From positions 124,001-188,000 of the forward strand of contig CP191518.1 of the NCBI GenBank assembly GCA_050516505.1: 64,000 nucleotides of DNA, in the 5' to 3' direction. The DNA comes from Scandinavium ludwigii_A. Its GTDB lineage: Bacteria > Pseudomonadota > Gammaproteobacteria > Enterobacterales > Enterobacteriaceae. Within the stretch, counting starts at the first letter, position 1, and each line of letters starts with the position of its first letter. Both the position numbers and the translations under genes were made by a program. Below the pieces are notes generated by a model. It saw only the letters and a list, made by a program, of their open reading frames with translations, made no database searches and had not been told where the DNA came from. Below, one piece after another: positions 34,337-42,510 of this stretch.

Positions 34337-35539
34337 ATGAATACTGCAATCCGTCCTTCTACCCGCTGGCTGACGCTGGTCGGAACCATCATCACCCAAT
34401 TCGCACTCGGCTCGGTGTATACCTGGAGCCTGTTTAACGGCGCGCTGTCCGCTAAACTCAATGCACCTATCAGCCAGGTCGCGTTTTCCTTTGGTTTGTT
34501 GAGCCTCGGTCTGGCGATTTCTTCCTCCGTGGCCGGTAAACTGCAAGAGCGTTTTGGCGTGAAGCGCGTCACCATGGCCTCCGGGATCTTGCTTGGCTTA
34601 GGCTTCTTCCTCACTGCCCATGCTAACAGTCTGATGATGCTGTGGCTGAGCGCCGGGGTGCTGGTCGGTCTGGCGGACGGGGCGGGTTATCTGCTGACGC
34701 TGTCCAACTGCGTGAAATGGTTCCCGGAGCGTAAGGGGCTGATTTCTGCGTTTTCCATTGGCGCGTATGGTCTGGGTAGCCTGGGCTTCAAATTCATCGA
34801 TAGCCAGCTGCTGGCGAGCGTTGGCCTGGAAAAAACCTTCATCATCTGGGGTGCAATTGTGCTGGTGATGATTGTGTTCGGCGCAACGCTGATGAAAGAC
34901 GCGCCGCTGCAGGAAGTTAAAACCACCAACGGCGTGGTAGAGAACGACTTCAGCCTGGCGCAGTCAATGCGTAAACCACAGTACTGGATGCTGGCGGTGA
35001 TGTTCCTGACAGCCTGCATGAGCGGTCTGTACGTCATTGGTGTGGCGAAAGATATTGCCCAGGGCATGGTGCATCTGGACGTGATGACGGCGGCGAACGC
35101 GGTCACCGTGATTTCCATCGCCAACCTGAGCGGTCGTCTGGTACTCGGTATTCTGTCTGACAAAATTGCCCGTATCCGCGTGATCACTATCGGTCAGGTG
35201 ATTTCCCTGGTCGGCATGGCGGCATTGCTGTTCGCCCCTCTGAATGCAACGACCTTCTTCGCCGCGATTGCCTGTGTGGCCTTCAACTTCGGCGGCACCA
35301 TCACCGTATTCCCATCGCTGGTGAGCGAGTTCTTCGGTCTGAACAATCTGGCGAAAAACTACGGTGTGATTTATCTCGGCTTCGGGATTGGCAGCATCTG
35401 TGGCTCGATCATTGCGTCACTGTTCGGCGGTTTCTACGTGACCTTCTGCGTCATCTTCGCCTTGCTGATTCTCTCTCTGGCGCTGTCGACCACTATTCGT
35501 CAGCCTAATCGTGAAGTGTTTGAAGAGGCTCATGCCTGA
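34337..35539 (+). CDS. yhjX: YhjX, pyruvate-induced MFS transporter
   Basis: 400-aa MFS permease (402 in E. coli) of the oxalate:formate antiporter-like group, with about twelve helices. E. coli yhjX is strongly induced by external pyruvate through YpdAB, and the protein is probably a pyruvate or related carboxylate transporter. The start at 34337 (MNTAIRPSTRWLTLVGTIIT) begins just before helix 1 as in E. coli. The only upstream purine run is AAGG at about 12 bases; an ATG at 34271 is in frame but would add 22 residues with no match. A long hairpin follows. Confidence 0.92.
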   Translation: MNTAIRPSTRWLTLVGTIITQFALGSVYTWSLFNGALSAKLNAPISQVAFSFGLLSLGLAISSSVAGKLQERFGVKRVTMASGILLGLGFFLTAHANSLMMLWLSAGVLVGLADGAGYLLTLSNCVKWFPERKGLISAFSIGAYGLGSLGFKFIDSQLLASVGLEKTFIIWGAIVLVMIVFGATLMKDAPLQEVKTTNGVVENDFSLAQSMRKPQYWMLAVMFLTACMSGLYVIGVAKDIAQGMVHLDVMTAANAVTVISIANLSGRLVLGILSDKIARIRVITIGQVISLVGMAALLFAPLNATTFFAAIACVAFNFGGTITVFPSLVSEFFGLNNLAKNYGVIYLGFGIGSICGSIIASLFGGFYVTFCVIFALLILSLALSTTIRQPNREVFEEAHA

Positions 35540-35590
35540 TAGTGAGCGGCCTAACCGAGGTCAGTAACACATTCCTGCCATAAATCTTTC

Positions 35591-35627
35591 GATCCGGGCT
35601 ATTATTTTTGTAAATATCGCCCGGATC
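35591..35627. terminator. Hairpin after yhjX
   Basis: GATCCGGGC and GCCCGGATC form a perfect 9-bp stem around a 19-base AT-rich loop that can pair further in part. Weak T content downstream; likely terminator or 3' stabiliser. Confidence 0.55.
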
Positions 35628-35785
35628 ACACTTCCTGATGACACTTTTCTCCCGCGCTATGGTCTACTCACTGCGCTTATAGACGTTTCTGATAACTGTT
35701 CCTTACGCGATTCCTTAATCTACTTACTATCATGCCGATAGCTAAGTCGGTTTTTTGTGCCCCTTCTCCCAGGGTTTTTGCTCGT

Positions 35786-37468
35786 ATGAATTATATTAAA
35801 TCTTTAACGCAACAACGGCTGTGCCTGTTCCTTGCGGTCTATATCGGCTTGTTCCTGAACGGTGCGGTGCTGGTTCGTCGTCTGCTGGGTTACTTCGAAC
35901 ATTTCTCGGCAAGAAATGGCATTTTTTCCATTATTGAAATCTGCGGCTCGGTGCTGGTGACGTTCTGCTTGTTGCGCTTGCTGTCCCTTTTTGGCCGCCG
36001 CCCATGGCAAGTTTTGGCCTCTCTGGTGGTGATTATCTCCACTGCAGCCAGCTACTACATGACCTTTATGAACGTGGTCATTGGCTACGGAATCATCGCC
36101 TCGGTGATGACCACCGACATTGATCTGTCCAAAGAAGTCGTCGGGCGTGGCCTGATGATGTGGACGGTGTTGGCGAGTCTGCCGCCGTTGTTCTTCATCT
36201 GGAGTAACCGCTGCCGCTATACGCTGCAACGCCAACTGCGTACCCGTGGCCAACGCATCCGCAATATTGGTATCGTGCTGATGGCCGGGCTGCTGGTTTG
36301 GGCGCCGATCCGTTTGATGGAGAAACAACAAAAACGCATTGAAAAAGCGACGGGTGTCGACATGCCTAGCTATGGCGGTGTTGTTGCCAACTCCTATTTG
36401 CCCTCAAACTGGGTTTCCTCGCTCGGCCTGTACGCATGGGCACAGGTTGATGAATCTTCGGATAATAAATCCCTGATCAACCCGGCCAAAAAGTTTACGT
36501 ATACCGCCCCGGCTAACGATCTGGATGACACCTACGTGGTGTTTATCATCGGTGAAACCACCCGCTGGGATCACATGGGCATTCTGGGCTATGACCGGGA
36601 TACCACACCGAAGCTGGCTCAGGAGAAAAACCTGGCTGCCTATCGCGGCTATTCCTGTGACACCGCCACCAAGCTCTCGCTGCGCTGCATGTTCGTGCGT
36701 CAGGGTGGGGCGGAAGATAACCCGCAGCGTACGCTTAAAGAACAGAACGTGTTTTCGGTGTTGAAACAGCTGGGCTTCAGTTCAGACCTGTTCGCCATGC
36801 AAAGTGAGATGTGGTTCTACAGCAACACCATGGCCGACAATATTGCGTATCGTGAGCAGATCGGCGCCGAGCCGCGTAACCGCGGTAAAGATGTTGACGA
36901 CATGCTGCTGCTGAATGAAGTGTCGCAGTCCCTGAAAGGGCATCCTAATGGTAAGCATTTGATTATTTTGCATACCAAAGGTTCGCACTACAGCTATTAC
37001 CAGCGCTATACCCGCGATTATGCGAAGTGGACGCCGGAATGTGTGGGGATTAATAAAGACTGCAGCAAGCAGGACTTGATTAACGCGTATGATAATTCGG
37101 TGCTCTACATCGATACCTTTATCAGCCGAGTGTTTGACCAGCTGCGCGACAAGAAGGCCATCGTCTTCTATGCCGCCGACCACGGTGAGTCGATCAACGA
37201 GAAAGAGCACCTGCACGGTACGCCGCGCAAGCTGGCTCCGCCTGAGCAGTTCCGTGTGCCAATGTTGGTGTGGATGTCCGATAAGTATCTGGAAAACCCG
37301 GCGCATGAGCAGGCGTTTAAGCAGTTGAAGAAAGAAGCCGACATGAAGGTGCCGCGTCGTCACGTGGAACTGTATGACACCATCATGGGTTGCCTCGGAT
37401 ACACTTCGCCAGACGGCGGGATTAACGAGAATAACAACTGGTGTCACGTCCCGGCTAAAAGCCAGTAA
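35786..37468 (+). CDS. eptB: EptB, Kdo phosphoethanolamine transferase
   Basis: Inner-membrane enzyme that adds phosphoethanolamine to the outer Kdo sugar of LPS. 560 aa (563 in E. coli). The start at 35786 gives MNYIKSLTQQRL as in E. coli; the frame is open 18 codons upstream. Four to five N-terminal helices (to ~residue 190), then a periplasmic alkaline-phosphatase-fold domain: VVFIIGETTRWDHMG with the nucleophile Thr region, and VFYAADHGESINEKEHLHG with metal ligands. In E. coli it is repressed by the MgrR small RNA; I could not verify a target site here. Hairpin after the stop. Confidence 0.95.
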   Translation: MNYIKSLTQQRLCLFLAVYIGLFLNGAVLVRRLLGYFEHFSARNGIFSIIEICGSVLVTFCLLRLLSLFGRRPWQVLASLVVIISTAASYYMTFMNVVIGYGIIASVMTTDIDLSKEVVGRGLMMWTVLASLPPLFFIWSNRCRYTLQRQLRTRGQRIRNIGIVLMAGLLVWAPIRLMEKQQKRIEKATGVDMPSYGGVVANSYLPSNWVSSLGLYAWAQVDESSDNKSLINPAKKFTYTAPANDLDDTYVVFIIGETTRWDHMGILGYDRDTTPKLAQEKNLAAYRGYSCDTATKLSLRCMFVRQGGAEDNPQRTLKEQNVFSVLKQLGFSSDLFAMQSEMWFYSNTMADNIAYREQIGAEPRNRGKDVDDMLLLNEVSQSLKGHPNGKHLIILHTKGSHYSYYQRYTRDYAKWTPECVGINKDCSKQDLINAYDNSVLYIDTFISRVFDQLRDKKAIVFYAADHGESINEKEHLHGTPRKLAPPEQFRVPMLVWMSDKYLENPAHEQAFKQLKKEADMKVPRRHVELYDTIMGCLGYTSPDGGINENNNWCHVPAKSQ

Positions 37469-37473
37469 CACGA

Positions 37474-37490
37474 CGGCGAGTTTCTCGCCG
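37474..37490 (+). terminator. Hairpin after eptB
   Basis: CGGCGAG and CTCGCCG with a TTT loop, 5 bases after the eptB stop. No T-run directly after it, so a weak terminator or 3'-end structure. Confidence 0.5.
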
Positions 37491-37517
37491 ATCGACAAGG
37501 CTTTTGCTTAAAAGGGA

Positions 37518-37546
37518 TTGACGGGGTCGAATCGCAGCAGTAACAT
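37518..37546 (+). promoter_or_regulatory. tRNA-Pro promoter
   Basis: TTGACG at 37518-37523, a 17-base spacer, and TAACAT at 37541-37546, followed by a GC-rich stretch (TCGGCCCGC) before the tRNA. The GC-rich discriminator is typical of stringently controlled stable RNA promoters. Confidence 0.75.
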
Positions 37547-37557
37547 TCGGCCCGCAT

Positions 37558-37634
37558 CGGCGAGTAGCGCAGCTTGGTAGCGCAACTGGTTTGGGACCAG
37601 TGGGTCGGAGGTTCGAATCCTCTCTCGCCGACCA
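37558..37634 (+). tRNA. tRNA-Pro, anticodon UGG
   Basis: 77-nt tRNA with encoded CCA. Acceptor CGGCGAG pairs with CTCGCCG; D-arm GCGCAGCTTGGTAGCGC; anticodon loop TTTGGGA on the ACTGG/CCAGT stem with anticodon TGG at 37592-37594; T-arm GGAGGTTCGAATCC. The position between eptB and dpp is that of E. coli proK, whose anticodon is CGG. The sequence instead appears identical to E. coli proM (UGG) as I remember it. UGG is the Pro isoacceptor that can read all four CCN codons. Confidence 0.95.
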
Positions 37635-37640
37635 CATTCG

Positions 37641-37671
37641 AAAAAGCCCGCTTTTTAAAGCGGGCTTTTTT
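37641..37671 (+). terminator. tRNA-Pro terminator
   Basis: AAAAGCCCGCTTT and AAAGCGGGCTTTT form a long stem with a short loop, ending in a T-run, 7 bases after the tRNA. Confidence 0.93.
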
Positions 37672-37705
37672 ACGCCTGTAGCCCGGAGAGGATGAAGAAG
37701 CTCCG

Positions 37706-37720
37706 GGGTCGGAGGTTCGA
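37706..37720 (+). repeat. Copy of the tRNA-Pro T-arm sequence
   Basis: GGGTCGGAGGTTCGA is a perfect 15-base copy of 37602-37616 within the tRNA, in the same orientation and 104 bases downstream. It is embedded in a GC-rich stretch (about 37675-37790) with small palindromes such as CGTTGCTTCAGCAACG. It resembles short repeats seen after tRNA genes in enterobacteria, or the remains of an integration event. Confidence 0.6.
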
Positions 37721-37794
37721 GTCGAACGAAGTGAGACAACGTTGCTTCAGCAACGGCCCGCAGGGCGAAGCCACGTAGCGCCGGCGGGCATGAT

Positions 37795-38187
37795 TTACCC
37801 CAACAACTCCGTCCCATACGAATTATCGATCGTGCATAACCAACGCCCATTATCTTCCTGGCGGAATACATAGGTCGCGCGGCGGGTGATGTCGACAGGG
37901 TTGCCGTCGCTGTCTGGGAAGCGCAGTTTGGTTTCCATAATCACCAGCGCATTTCCCGCGCCCTCGATAACCTGCATGTCGCCCTGTTCAACGACCAGCT
38001 GACCCTGAAAATAATCGGCGATGGCCATAAAGGCTTTGCGGATATTGTCTTTGCCCTGCACGGTCATGCCCGGTTTCACCACCAGGGCGGCATCTTCTGC
38101 GTAATACGCCATTAGCGCGTCGTAATCTTTTGCTGATATCGCCTTATCGCATGCTTCGATAATTTGGCGCAGTGGGTGTGAAGTCAT
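37795..38187 (-). CDS. SnoaL/YybH-like NTF2-fold protein
   Basis: 130-aa protein with the cone-shaped NTF2 fold of SnoaL/DUF4440 proteins: N-terminal helix pair (IIEACDKAISAKDYDALMAY), YAEDAALVVKPGMTVQGKDN, then strands MQVIEGAGNALVIMETKLRF and a terminal WLCTIDNSYG. Such proteins bind small molecules or act as isomerases or hydrolases; the role here is unknown. The ATG at 38187 has AAGGAA about 8 bases upstream. It lies between the tRNA and dppA and is not in K-12 at this place. No signal peptide. Confidence 0.82.
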   Translation of the reverse strand: MTSHPLRQIIEACDKAISAKDYDALMAYYAEDAALVVKPGMTVQGKDNIRKAFMAIADYFQGQLVVEQGDMQVIEGAGNALVIMETKLRFPDSDGNPVDITRRATYVFRQEDNGRWLCTIDNSYGTELLG

Positions 38188-38489
38188 GCTATATATTCCT
38201 TTGCCGTTTCTGAATGAACCTGCTCATCATCTGTGATCCCCATAACCACCAAAAATCCTCGCCATCCTCACTTCACATCGTCAGTTAACTATTTTGTGAC
38301 ATATTCCATTGTATTTTTTTATATTTGGTTAGCCATTTTCTTGCGTTTCTTATGGATAACCTCAGCATTTTCACCTGTGCGTTTTAACGTTCACGCTATT
38401 AATCGCTCAGAATATCGCCATTGAGGAAGAATTTTTTAGCAATTAGCACAATTGTTAATCACTGGTTATTTCAAAGTGAGGAGATGATT

Positions 38490-38510
38490 ATGCTGCTGTT
38501 AAGCGCGTAG
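38490..38510 (+). other. Possible 6-codon upstream peptide MLLLSA
   Basis: GAGGAG lies 6 bases before an ATG, followed by CTG CTG TTA AGC GCG TAG. A second in-frame ATG directly abuts the GAGGAG. A short T-run (GAAGTTTTTTTAATC) follows about 30 bases later. It could be a leader peptide, but it ends about 290 bases before dppA and upstream of the probable dppA start, so any link is uncertain. Confidence 0.25.
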
Positions 38511-38601
38511 CATAAATTTCCCTGCTGAAAATACCCTTCCGAAGTTTTTTTAATCTTTGTCTGAGGATTCTCACCATTGATGTAAATCCCGGTTACCTGT
38601 A

Positions 38602-38630
38602 TTGACGTTTGCACATTCTGTTGACAGATT
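38602..38630 (+). promoter_or_regulatory. Probable dppA promoter
   Basis: TTGACG (38602-38607), 17 bases, then CAGATT (38625-38630). Transcription would begin near 38637, giving a 5' leader of about 165 bases, the length I recall for E. coli dppA. The -10 is weak. A TTGACA also occurs at 38621-38626 without a good -10. Confidence 0.4.
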
Positions 38631-38765
38631 GTAGGGCATGAGGGGCATTTCAGGGAGAATCTGCGCTGCTACTCAGTCGCTCTTCTGAAAGGAATCTCCA
38701 ACCCTTTTAACGCCTTCGGGCACTACCGAACAGACCGGTTAAAAAACAAAAAAAGGTCTGGCGGA

Positions 38766-38788
38766 AAACACAACAAACAAACATCACA
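38766..38788 (+). promoter_or_regulatory. Putative GcvB small-RNA target in the dppA leader
   Basis: The leader just before the ribosome-binding site reads AAAACACAACAAACAAACAT, a CA-rich tract complementary in character to the GU-rich R1 region of GcvB, which represses dppA in E. coli and Salmonella. GcvB itself is not in this window. Confidence 0.55.
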
Positions 38789-38802
38789 TTTGGAGCAGAA
38801 TA

Positions 38803-40410
38803 ATGAGTATTTCCTTGAAAAAGTCAGGGATGCTGAAGCTTGGTCTTAGCCTTGTGGCCTTGACTGTGGCGGCAAGCGTACAGGCCAAAACCCTGGTTTA
38901 CTGTTCTGAAGGCTCGCCGGAAGGCTTTAACCCACAGCTGTTCACCTCTGGTACGACTTACGATGCAAGCTCTGTACCTATCTACAACCGTCTGGTTGAA
39001 TTCAAAACCGGTACCACGGAAATTATTCCGGGTCTGGCAGAGAAGTGGGATGTCAGCGCCGACGGCAAAACCTATACCTTCCACCTGCGCTCTGGCGTGA
39101 AGTGGCAGGACAACAAAGATTTCAAACCGACGCGTGACTTAAATGCCGATGACGTCGTGTTCTCCTTCGATCGTCAGAAAAACGACAAAAACCCGTACCA
39201 CAAAGTTTCTGGCGGCAGCTATGAATACTTTGAAGGTATGGGCCTGCCGGACCTGATCAGCGAAGTGAAGAAAGTGGACGATAATACCGTTCAGTTCGTG
39301 CTGACGCGTCCAGAAGCACCGTTCCTCGCCGACCTGGCGATGGACTTCGCATCTATCCTGTCAAAAGAATATGCTGACAACATGCTGAAAGCCGGTACGC
39401 CGGAGAAAATCGACCTGAACCCAATCGGTACCGGTCCGTTCCAGCTGCTGCAGTACCAGAAAGACTCCCGTATTCTGTACAAAGCCTTCCCAGGCTACTG
39501 GGGTACCAAACCGCAGATCGACCGCCTGGTGTTCTCTATCACCCCGGATGCGTCCGTCCGTTATGCCAAACTGCAGAAAAACGAATGCCAGGTGATGCCG
39601 TACCCGAACCCGGCTGACATCGCTCGCATGAAGCAGGATAAAAACATCAACCTGCTGTCGCAGGCTGGCCTGAACGTGGGTTATCTCTCTTTCAACACCG
39701 AGAAGAAACCGCTGGATGACGTGAAAGTTCGTCAGGCGCTGACTTACGCGGTGAACAAAGAAGCGATCATCAAAGCCGTTTATCAGGGCGCAGGCGTTGC
39801 GGCCAAGAACCTGATCCCACCAACCATGTGGGGCTATAACGACGACGTGAAGGATTACACCTACGATCCGGAAAAAGCCAAAGCACTGCTGAAAGAAGCA
39901 GGCCATGCCGATGGGTTCACTATCGACCTGTGGGCGATGCCGGTTCAGCGTCCGTACAACCCGAACGCTCGCCGCATGGCTGAGATGATTCAGGCTGACT
40001 GGGCGAAAGTGGGCGTGAAAGCCAACATCGTGACCTACGAGTGGGGCGAGTACCTGAAACGCGCCAAAGCGGGTGAACACCAGACTGTAATGATGGGCTG
40101 GACCGGCGACAATGGGGATCCGGACAACTTCTTCGCGACCCTGTTCAGCTGCACCGCGGCGAAAGACGGTTCTAACTACTCTCGCTGGTGCTACAAGCCG
40201 TTTGAAGACCTGATTCAGCCTGCACGTGCTGCTGAAGATCACAACAAGCGTATTGAACTGTACAAACAGGCTCAGGTAGTCATGCATGACCAGGCTCCGG
40301 CGCTGATCATCGCTCACTCCACCGTATACGAGCCAGTGCGTAAAGAAGTCAAAGGCTATGTGGTTGATCCATTAGGTAAGCACCACTTCGAAAACGTCTC
40401 CATCGAATAA
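38803..40410 (+). CDS. dppA: DppA, periplasmic dipeptide-binding protein
   Basis: Substrate receptor of the dipeptide ABC importer; in E. coli it also binds heme and 5-aminolevulinate and mediates dipeptide chemotaxis with Tap. 535 aa as in E. coli. Signal peptide to about residue 28 (SLVALTVAASVQA then KTLVYC). SBP family 5 features include CSEGSPEGFNPQLFTSGTTY and FNTEKKPLDDVKVRQALTYA. GGAG is 9 bases before the ATG. First gene of dppABCDF, separated from dppB by 162 bases with palindromic repeats. Confidence 0.97.
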   Translation: MSISLKKSGMLKLGLSLVALTVAASVQAKTLVYCSEGSPEGFNPQLFTSGTTYDASSVPIYNRLVEFKTGTTEIIPGLAEKWDVSADGKTYTFHLRSGVKWQDNKDFKPTRDLNADDVVFSFDRQKNDKNPYHKVSGGSYEYFEGMGLPDLISEVKKVDDNTVQFVLTRPEAPFLADLAMDFASILSKEYADNMLKAGTPEKIDLNPIGTGPFQLLQYQKDSRILYKAFPGYWGTKPQIDRLVFSITPDASVRYAKLQKNECQVMPYPNPADIARMKQDKNINLLSQAGLNVGYLSFNTEKKPLDDVKVRQALTYAVNKEAIIKAVYQGAGVAAKNLIPPTMWGYNDDVKDYTYDPEKAKALLKEAGHADGFTIDLWAMPVQRPYNPNARRMAEMIQADWAKVGVKANIVTYEWGEYLKRAKAGEHQTVMMGWTGDNGDPDNFFATLFSCTAAKDGSNYSRWCYKPFEDLIQPARAAEDHNKRIELYKQAQVVMHDQAPALIIAHSTVYEPVRKEVKGYVVDPLGKHHFENVSIE

Positions 40411-40420
40411 TAATAAGTTC

Positions 40421-40504
40421 CCCCCTCTCCCTCTGGGAGAGGGCTGGGGTGAGGGTGCTGCATCAATCCCCCTCACCCTGACCCTCTCCCCATCGGGGCG
40501 AGGG
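40421..40504. repeat. Palindromic repeats between dppA and dppB
   Basis: Three hairpin-forming units in a row: CCCTCTCCC/GGGAGAGGG (40422-40443), GGGTGAGGG/CCCTCACCC (40447-40479), and CCCTCTCCCC/GGGGCGAGGG (40482-40504). It is a common enterobacterial intergenic repeat type (CCCTCTCCC...GGGTGAGGG). Placed after a binding-protein gene, it probably stabilises dppA mRNA or reduces read-through into dppBCDF. Confidence 0.8.
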
Positions 40505-40572
40505 AATTTATGCTTGTGAGCAATACAGACGGGCTGTCGCCAGGCAGAACGTCATGAGAGAGAATCCGGGTT

Positions 40573-41592
40573 ATGTTGCAGTTCATCCTCCGACGTCTGG
40601 GATTAGTGATCCCGACCTTTATCGGTATTACCCTGCTGACCTTTGCCTTTGTCCATATGATCCCCGGTGACCCGGTGATGATAATGGCCGGTGAGCGTGG
40701 TATTTCCCCTGAGCGTCACGCACAGCTTCTGGCTGCCATGGGCCTTGATAAGCCAATGTGGCAACAGTATCTCCACTATATCTGGGGCGTTCTTCACGGC
40801 GATTTAGGGATCTCGCTGAAGAGCCGTCTGCCGGTATGGGAAGAATTCGTCCCGCGCTTTAAAGCCACGCTGGAGCTCGGCATCTGCGCAATGATTTTTG
40901 CCGTTGCGGTGGGCATTCCCGTCGGCGTGTTGGCTGCGGTTAAGCGCGGTTCCATCTTCGATCACACCGCTGTTGGCCTCGCGCTGACCGGCTACTCAAT
41001 GCCGATTTTCTGGTGGGGCATGATGCTCATCATGCTGGTGTCGGTGCAGTGGAACCTGGCCCCGGTTTCCGGGCGTATTAGCGATTCGGTGTTCCTCGAT
41101 GACACGCTGCCGTTAACCGGCTTCATGTTGATTGATACTGCCATCTGGGGCGAACCAGGCAACTTTGTCGATGCCCTGGCGCACATGGTGCTGCCTGCGG
41201 TGGTGCTCGGCACCATTCCTCTGGCGGTTATCGTGCGTATGACCCGTTCGGCGATGCTGGAAGTGCTTGGCGAAGACTATATCCGTACCGCGCGTGCGAA
41301 GGGCCTGACCCGGATGCGCGTCATCATTGTGCACGCGCTGCGTAACGCGATGCTTCCGGTGGTGACAGTTATCGGGCTGCAGGTCGGCACGCTGCTGGCG
41401 GGTGCGATTCTGACCGAAACGATCTTCTCCTGGCCGGGCCTTGGGCGCTGGCTGATTGATGCATTGCAGCGCCGTGATTATCCGGTGGTGCAAGGCGGTG
41501 TCCTGCTGGTTGCGACGATGATTATCCTCGTGAACCTGCTGGTCGACCTGCTGTACGGCGTGGTGAACCCGCGTATTCGTCATAGGAAGTAA
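40573..41592 (+). CDS. dppB: DppB, dipeptide transporter permease
   Basis: Inner-membrane permease of the Dpp ABC importer, 339 aa as in E. coli, about six helices. Starts MLQFILRRLGLVIPTFIGIT. The ATPase-contact EAA loop is near YIRTARAKGLTRMRVIIVHA. It is followed by dppC after 8 bases. The dppA-dppB gap carries a repeat, so dppBCDF is expected to be less expressed than dppA. Confidence 0.97.
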   Translation: MLQFILRRLGLVIPTFIGITLLTFAFVHMIPGDPVMIMAGERGISPERHAQLLAAMGLDKPMWQQYLHYIWGVLHGDLGISLKSRLPVWEEFVPRFKATLELGICAMIFAVAVGIPVGVLAAVKRGSIFDHTAVGLALTGYSMPIFWWGMMLIMLVSVQWNLAPVSGRISDSVFLDDTLPLTGFMLIDTAIWGEPGNFVDALAHMVLPAVVLGTIPLAVIVRMTRSAMLEVLGEDYIRTARAKGLTRMRVIIVHALRNAMLPVVTVIGLQVGTLLAGAILTETIFSWPGLGRWLIDALQRRDYPVVQGGVLLVATMIILVNLLVDLLYGVVNPRIRHRK

Positions 41593-41600
41593 GGGCCATC

Positions 41601-42500
41601 ATGTCACAAGTCACTGAGAATAAAGTTGCTGCACCGGTGCCAATGACCCCGCTGCAGGAGTTCTGGCACTATTTCAAACGTAATAAAGGCGCGGTTGTCG
41701 GTCTGGTGTATGTGGTGGTGGTGATGATCATCGCTATTTTCGCCAACGTCCTCGCGCCGTATAACCCGGCGGATCAGTTCCGTGATTCGCTGCTGGCGCC
41801 ACCGTTCTGGCAGGAAGGCGGCACGCTGTCGCATCTGCTCGGGACTGACGACGTGGGTCGCGACGTGCTGTCACGCTTGATGTACGGTGCACGCCTGTCG
41901 CTGCTGGTGGGCTGTCTGGTGGTCGTACTGTCGCTGGTGCTGGGCGTCGTGCTCGGGCTGGTAGCGGGCTATTTTGGCGGCTTCATCGATAACATCATCA
42001 TGCGTATCGTCGACATCATGCTGGCCCTGCCAAGCCTGCTGCTGGCGCTGGTGCTGGTGGCGATATTCGGTCCTTCCATCGGCAACGCCGCGTTGGCGCT
42101 GACCTTTGTGGCCCTGCCTCACTACGTGCGATTAACCCGCGCGGCGGTGATGGTGGAAGTCAATCGCGACTACGTGACCGCCTCACGCGTGGCGGGGGCG
42201 GGCGCAATGCGTCAGATGTTCGTCAATATTTTCCCAAACTGCCTTGCGCCGCTGATTGTTCAGGCGTCGCTCGGTTTCTCGAACGCCATTCTCGATATGG
42301 CCGCTCTTGGCTTCCTTGGCATGGGTGCGCAGCCGCCAACACCGGAGTGGGGCACCATGCTCTCCGACGTGTTGCAGTTCGCGCAGAGCGCCTGGTGGGT
42401 CGTGACCTTCCCGGGTCTGGCGATCCTGCTTACGGTGCTGGCATTTAACCTGATGGGCGACGGTCTGCGTGACGCGCTGGATCCCAAACTGAAGCAGTAA
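41601..42500 (+). CDS. dppC: DppC, dipeptide transporter permease
   Basis: Second permease of the Dpp importer, 299 aa (300 in E. coli). The N-terminal OppC-type segment (EFWHYFKRNKGAVVGLVYVV) is followed by the binding-protein-dependent transport domain; the EAA loop reads YVTASRVAGAGAMRQMFVNI. Ends 10 bases before dppD. Confidence 0.97.
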   Translation: MSQVTENKVAAPVPMTPLQEFWHYFKRNKGAVVGLVYVVVVMIIAIFANVLAPYNPADQFRDSLLAPPFWQEGGTLSHLLGTDDVGRDVLSRLMYGARLSLLVGCLVVVLSLVLGVVLGLVAGYFGGFIDNIIMRIVDIMLALPSLLLALVLVAIFGPSIGNAALALTFVALPHYVRLTRAAVMVEVNRDYVTASRVAGAGAMRQMFVNIFPNCLAPLIVQASLGFSNAILDMAALGFLGMGAQPPTPEWGTMLSDVLQFAQSAWWVVTFPGLAILLTVLAFNLMGDGLRDALDPKLKQ

Positions 42501-42510
42501 GAGGCACGAG

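Larger units (their letters stand above)
38188..38802. other. Long AT-rich region upstream of dppA
   Basis: 615 bases without a confident gene. The left half (38188-38480) is AT-rich and contains a 63-codon frame at 38233 with no ribosome-binding site or match. At 38477-38516 a strong GAGGAG precedes a tiny frame, ATG at 38490, encoding MLLLSA. The right half carries the likely dppA promoter and a long 5' untranslated region, listed separately. Confidence 0.5.

Noticed and set aside
37455..37871. 138-codon minus-strand frame running through the tRNA-Pro gene
   Set aside because: It reads the antisense of the tRNA and its repeat (segment SAREDSNLRPTGPKP is a well-known artefact of translated tRNA sequence), has no ribosome-binding site, and overlaps the SnoaL-like gene on the same strand in another frame.
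37558..38187. Integrated prophage or genomic island at the tRNA-Pro gene
   Set aside because: No integrase, no second complete tRNA end, and only one small gene before dppA; the T-arm copy alone is not enough.
38233..38424. 63-codon plus-strand frame upstream of dppA
   Set aside because: AT-rich, no ribosome-binding site, hydrophobic stretches explained by T-rich DNA; a membrane microprotein cannot be fully excluded, but there is no positive evidence.
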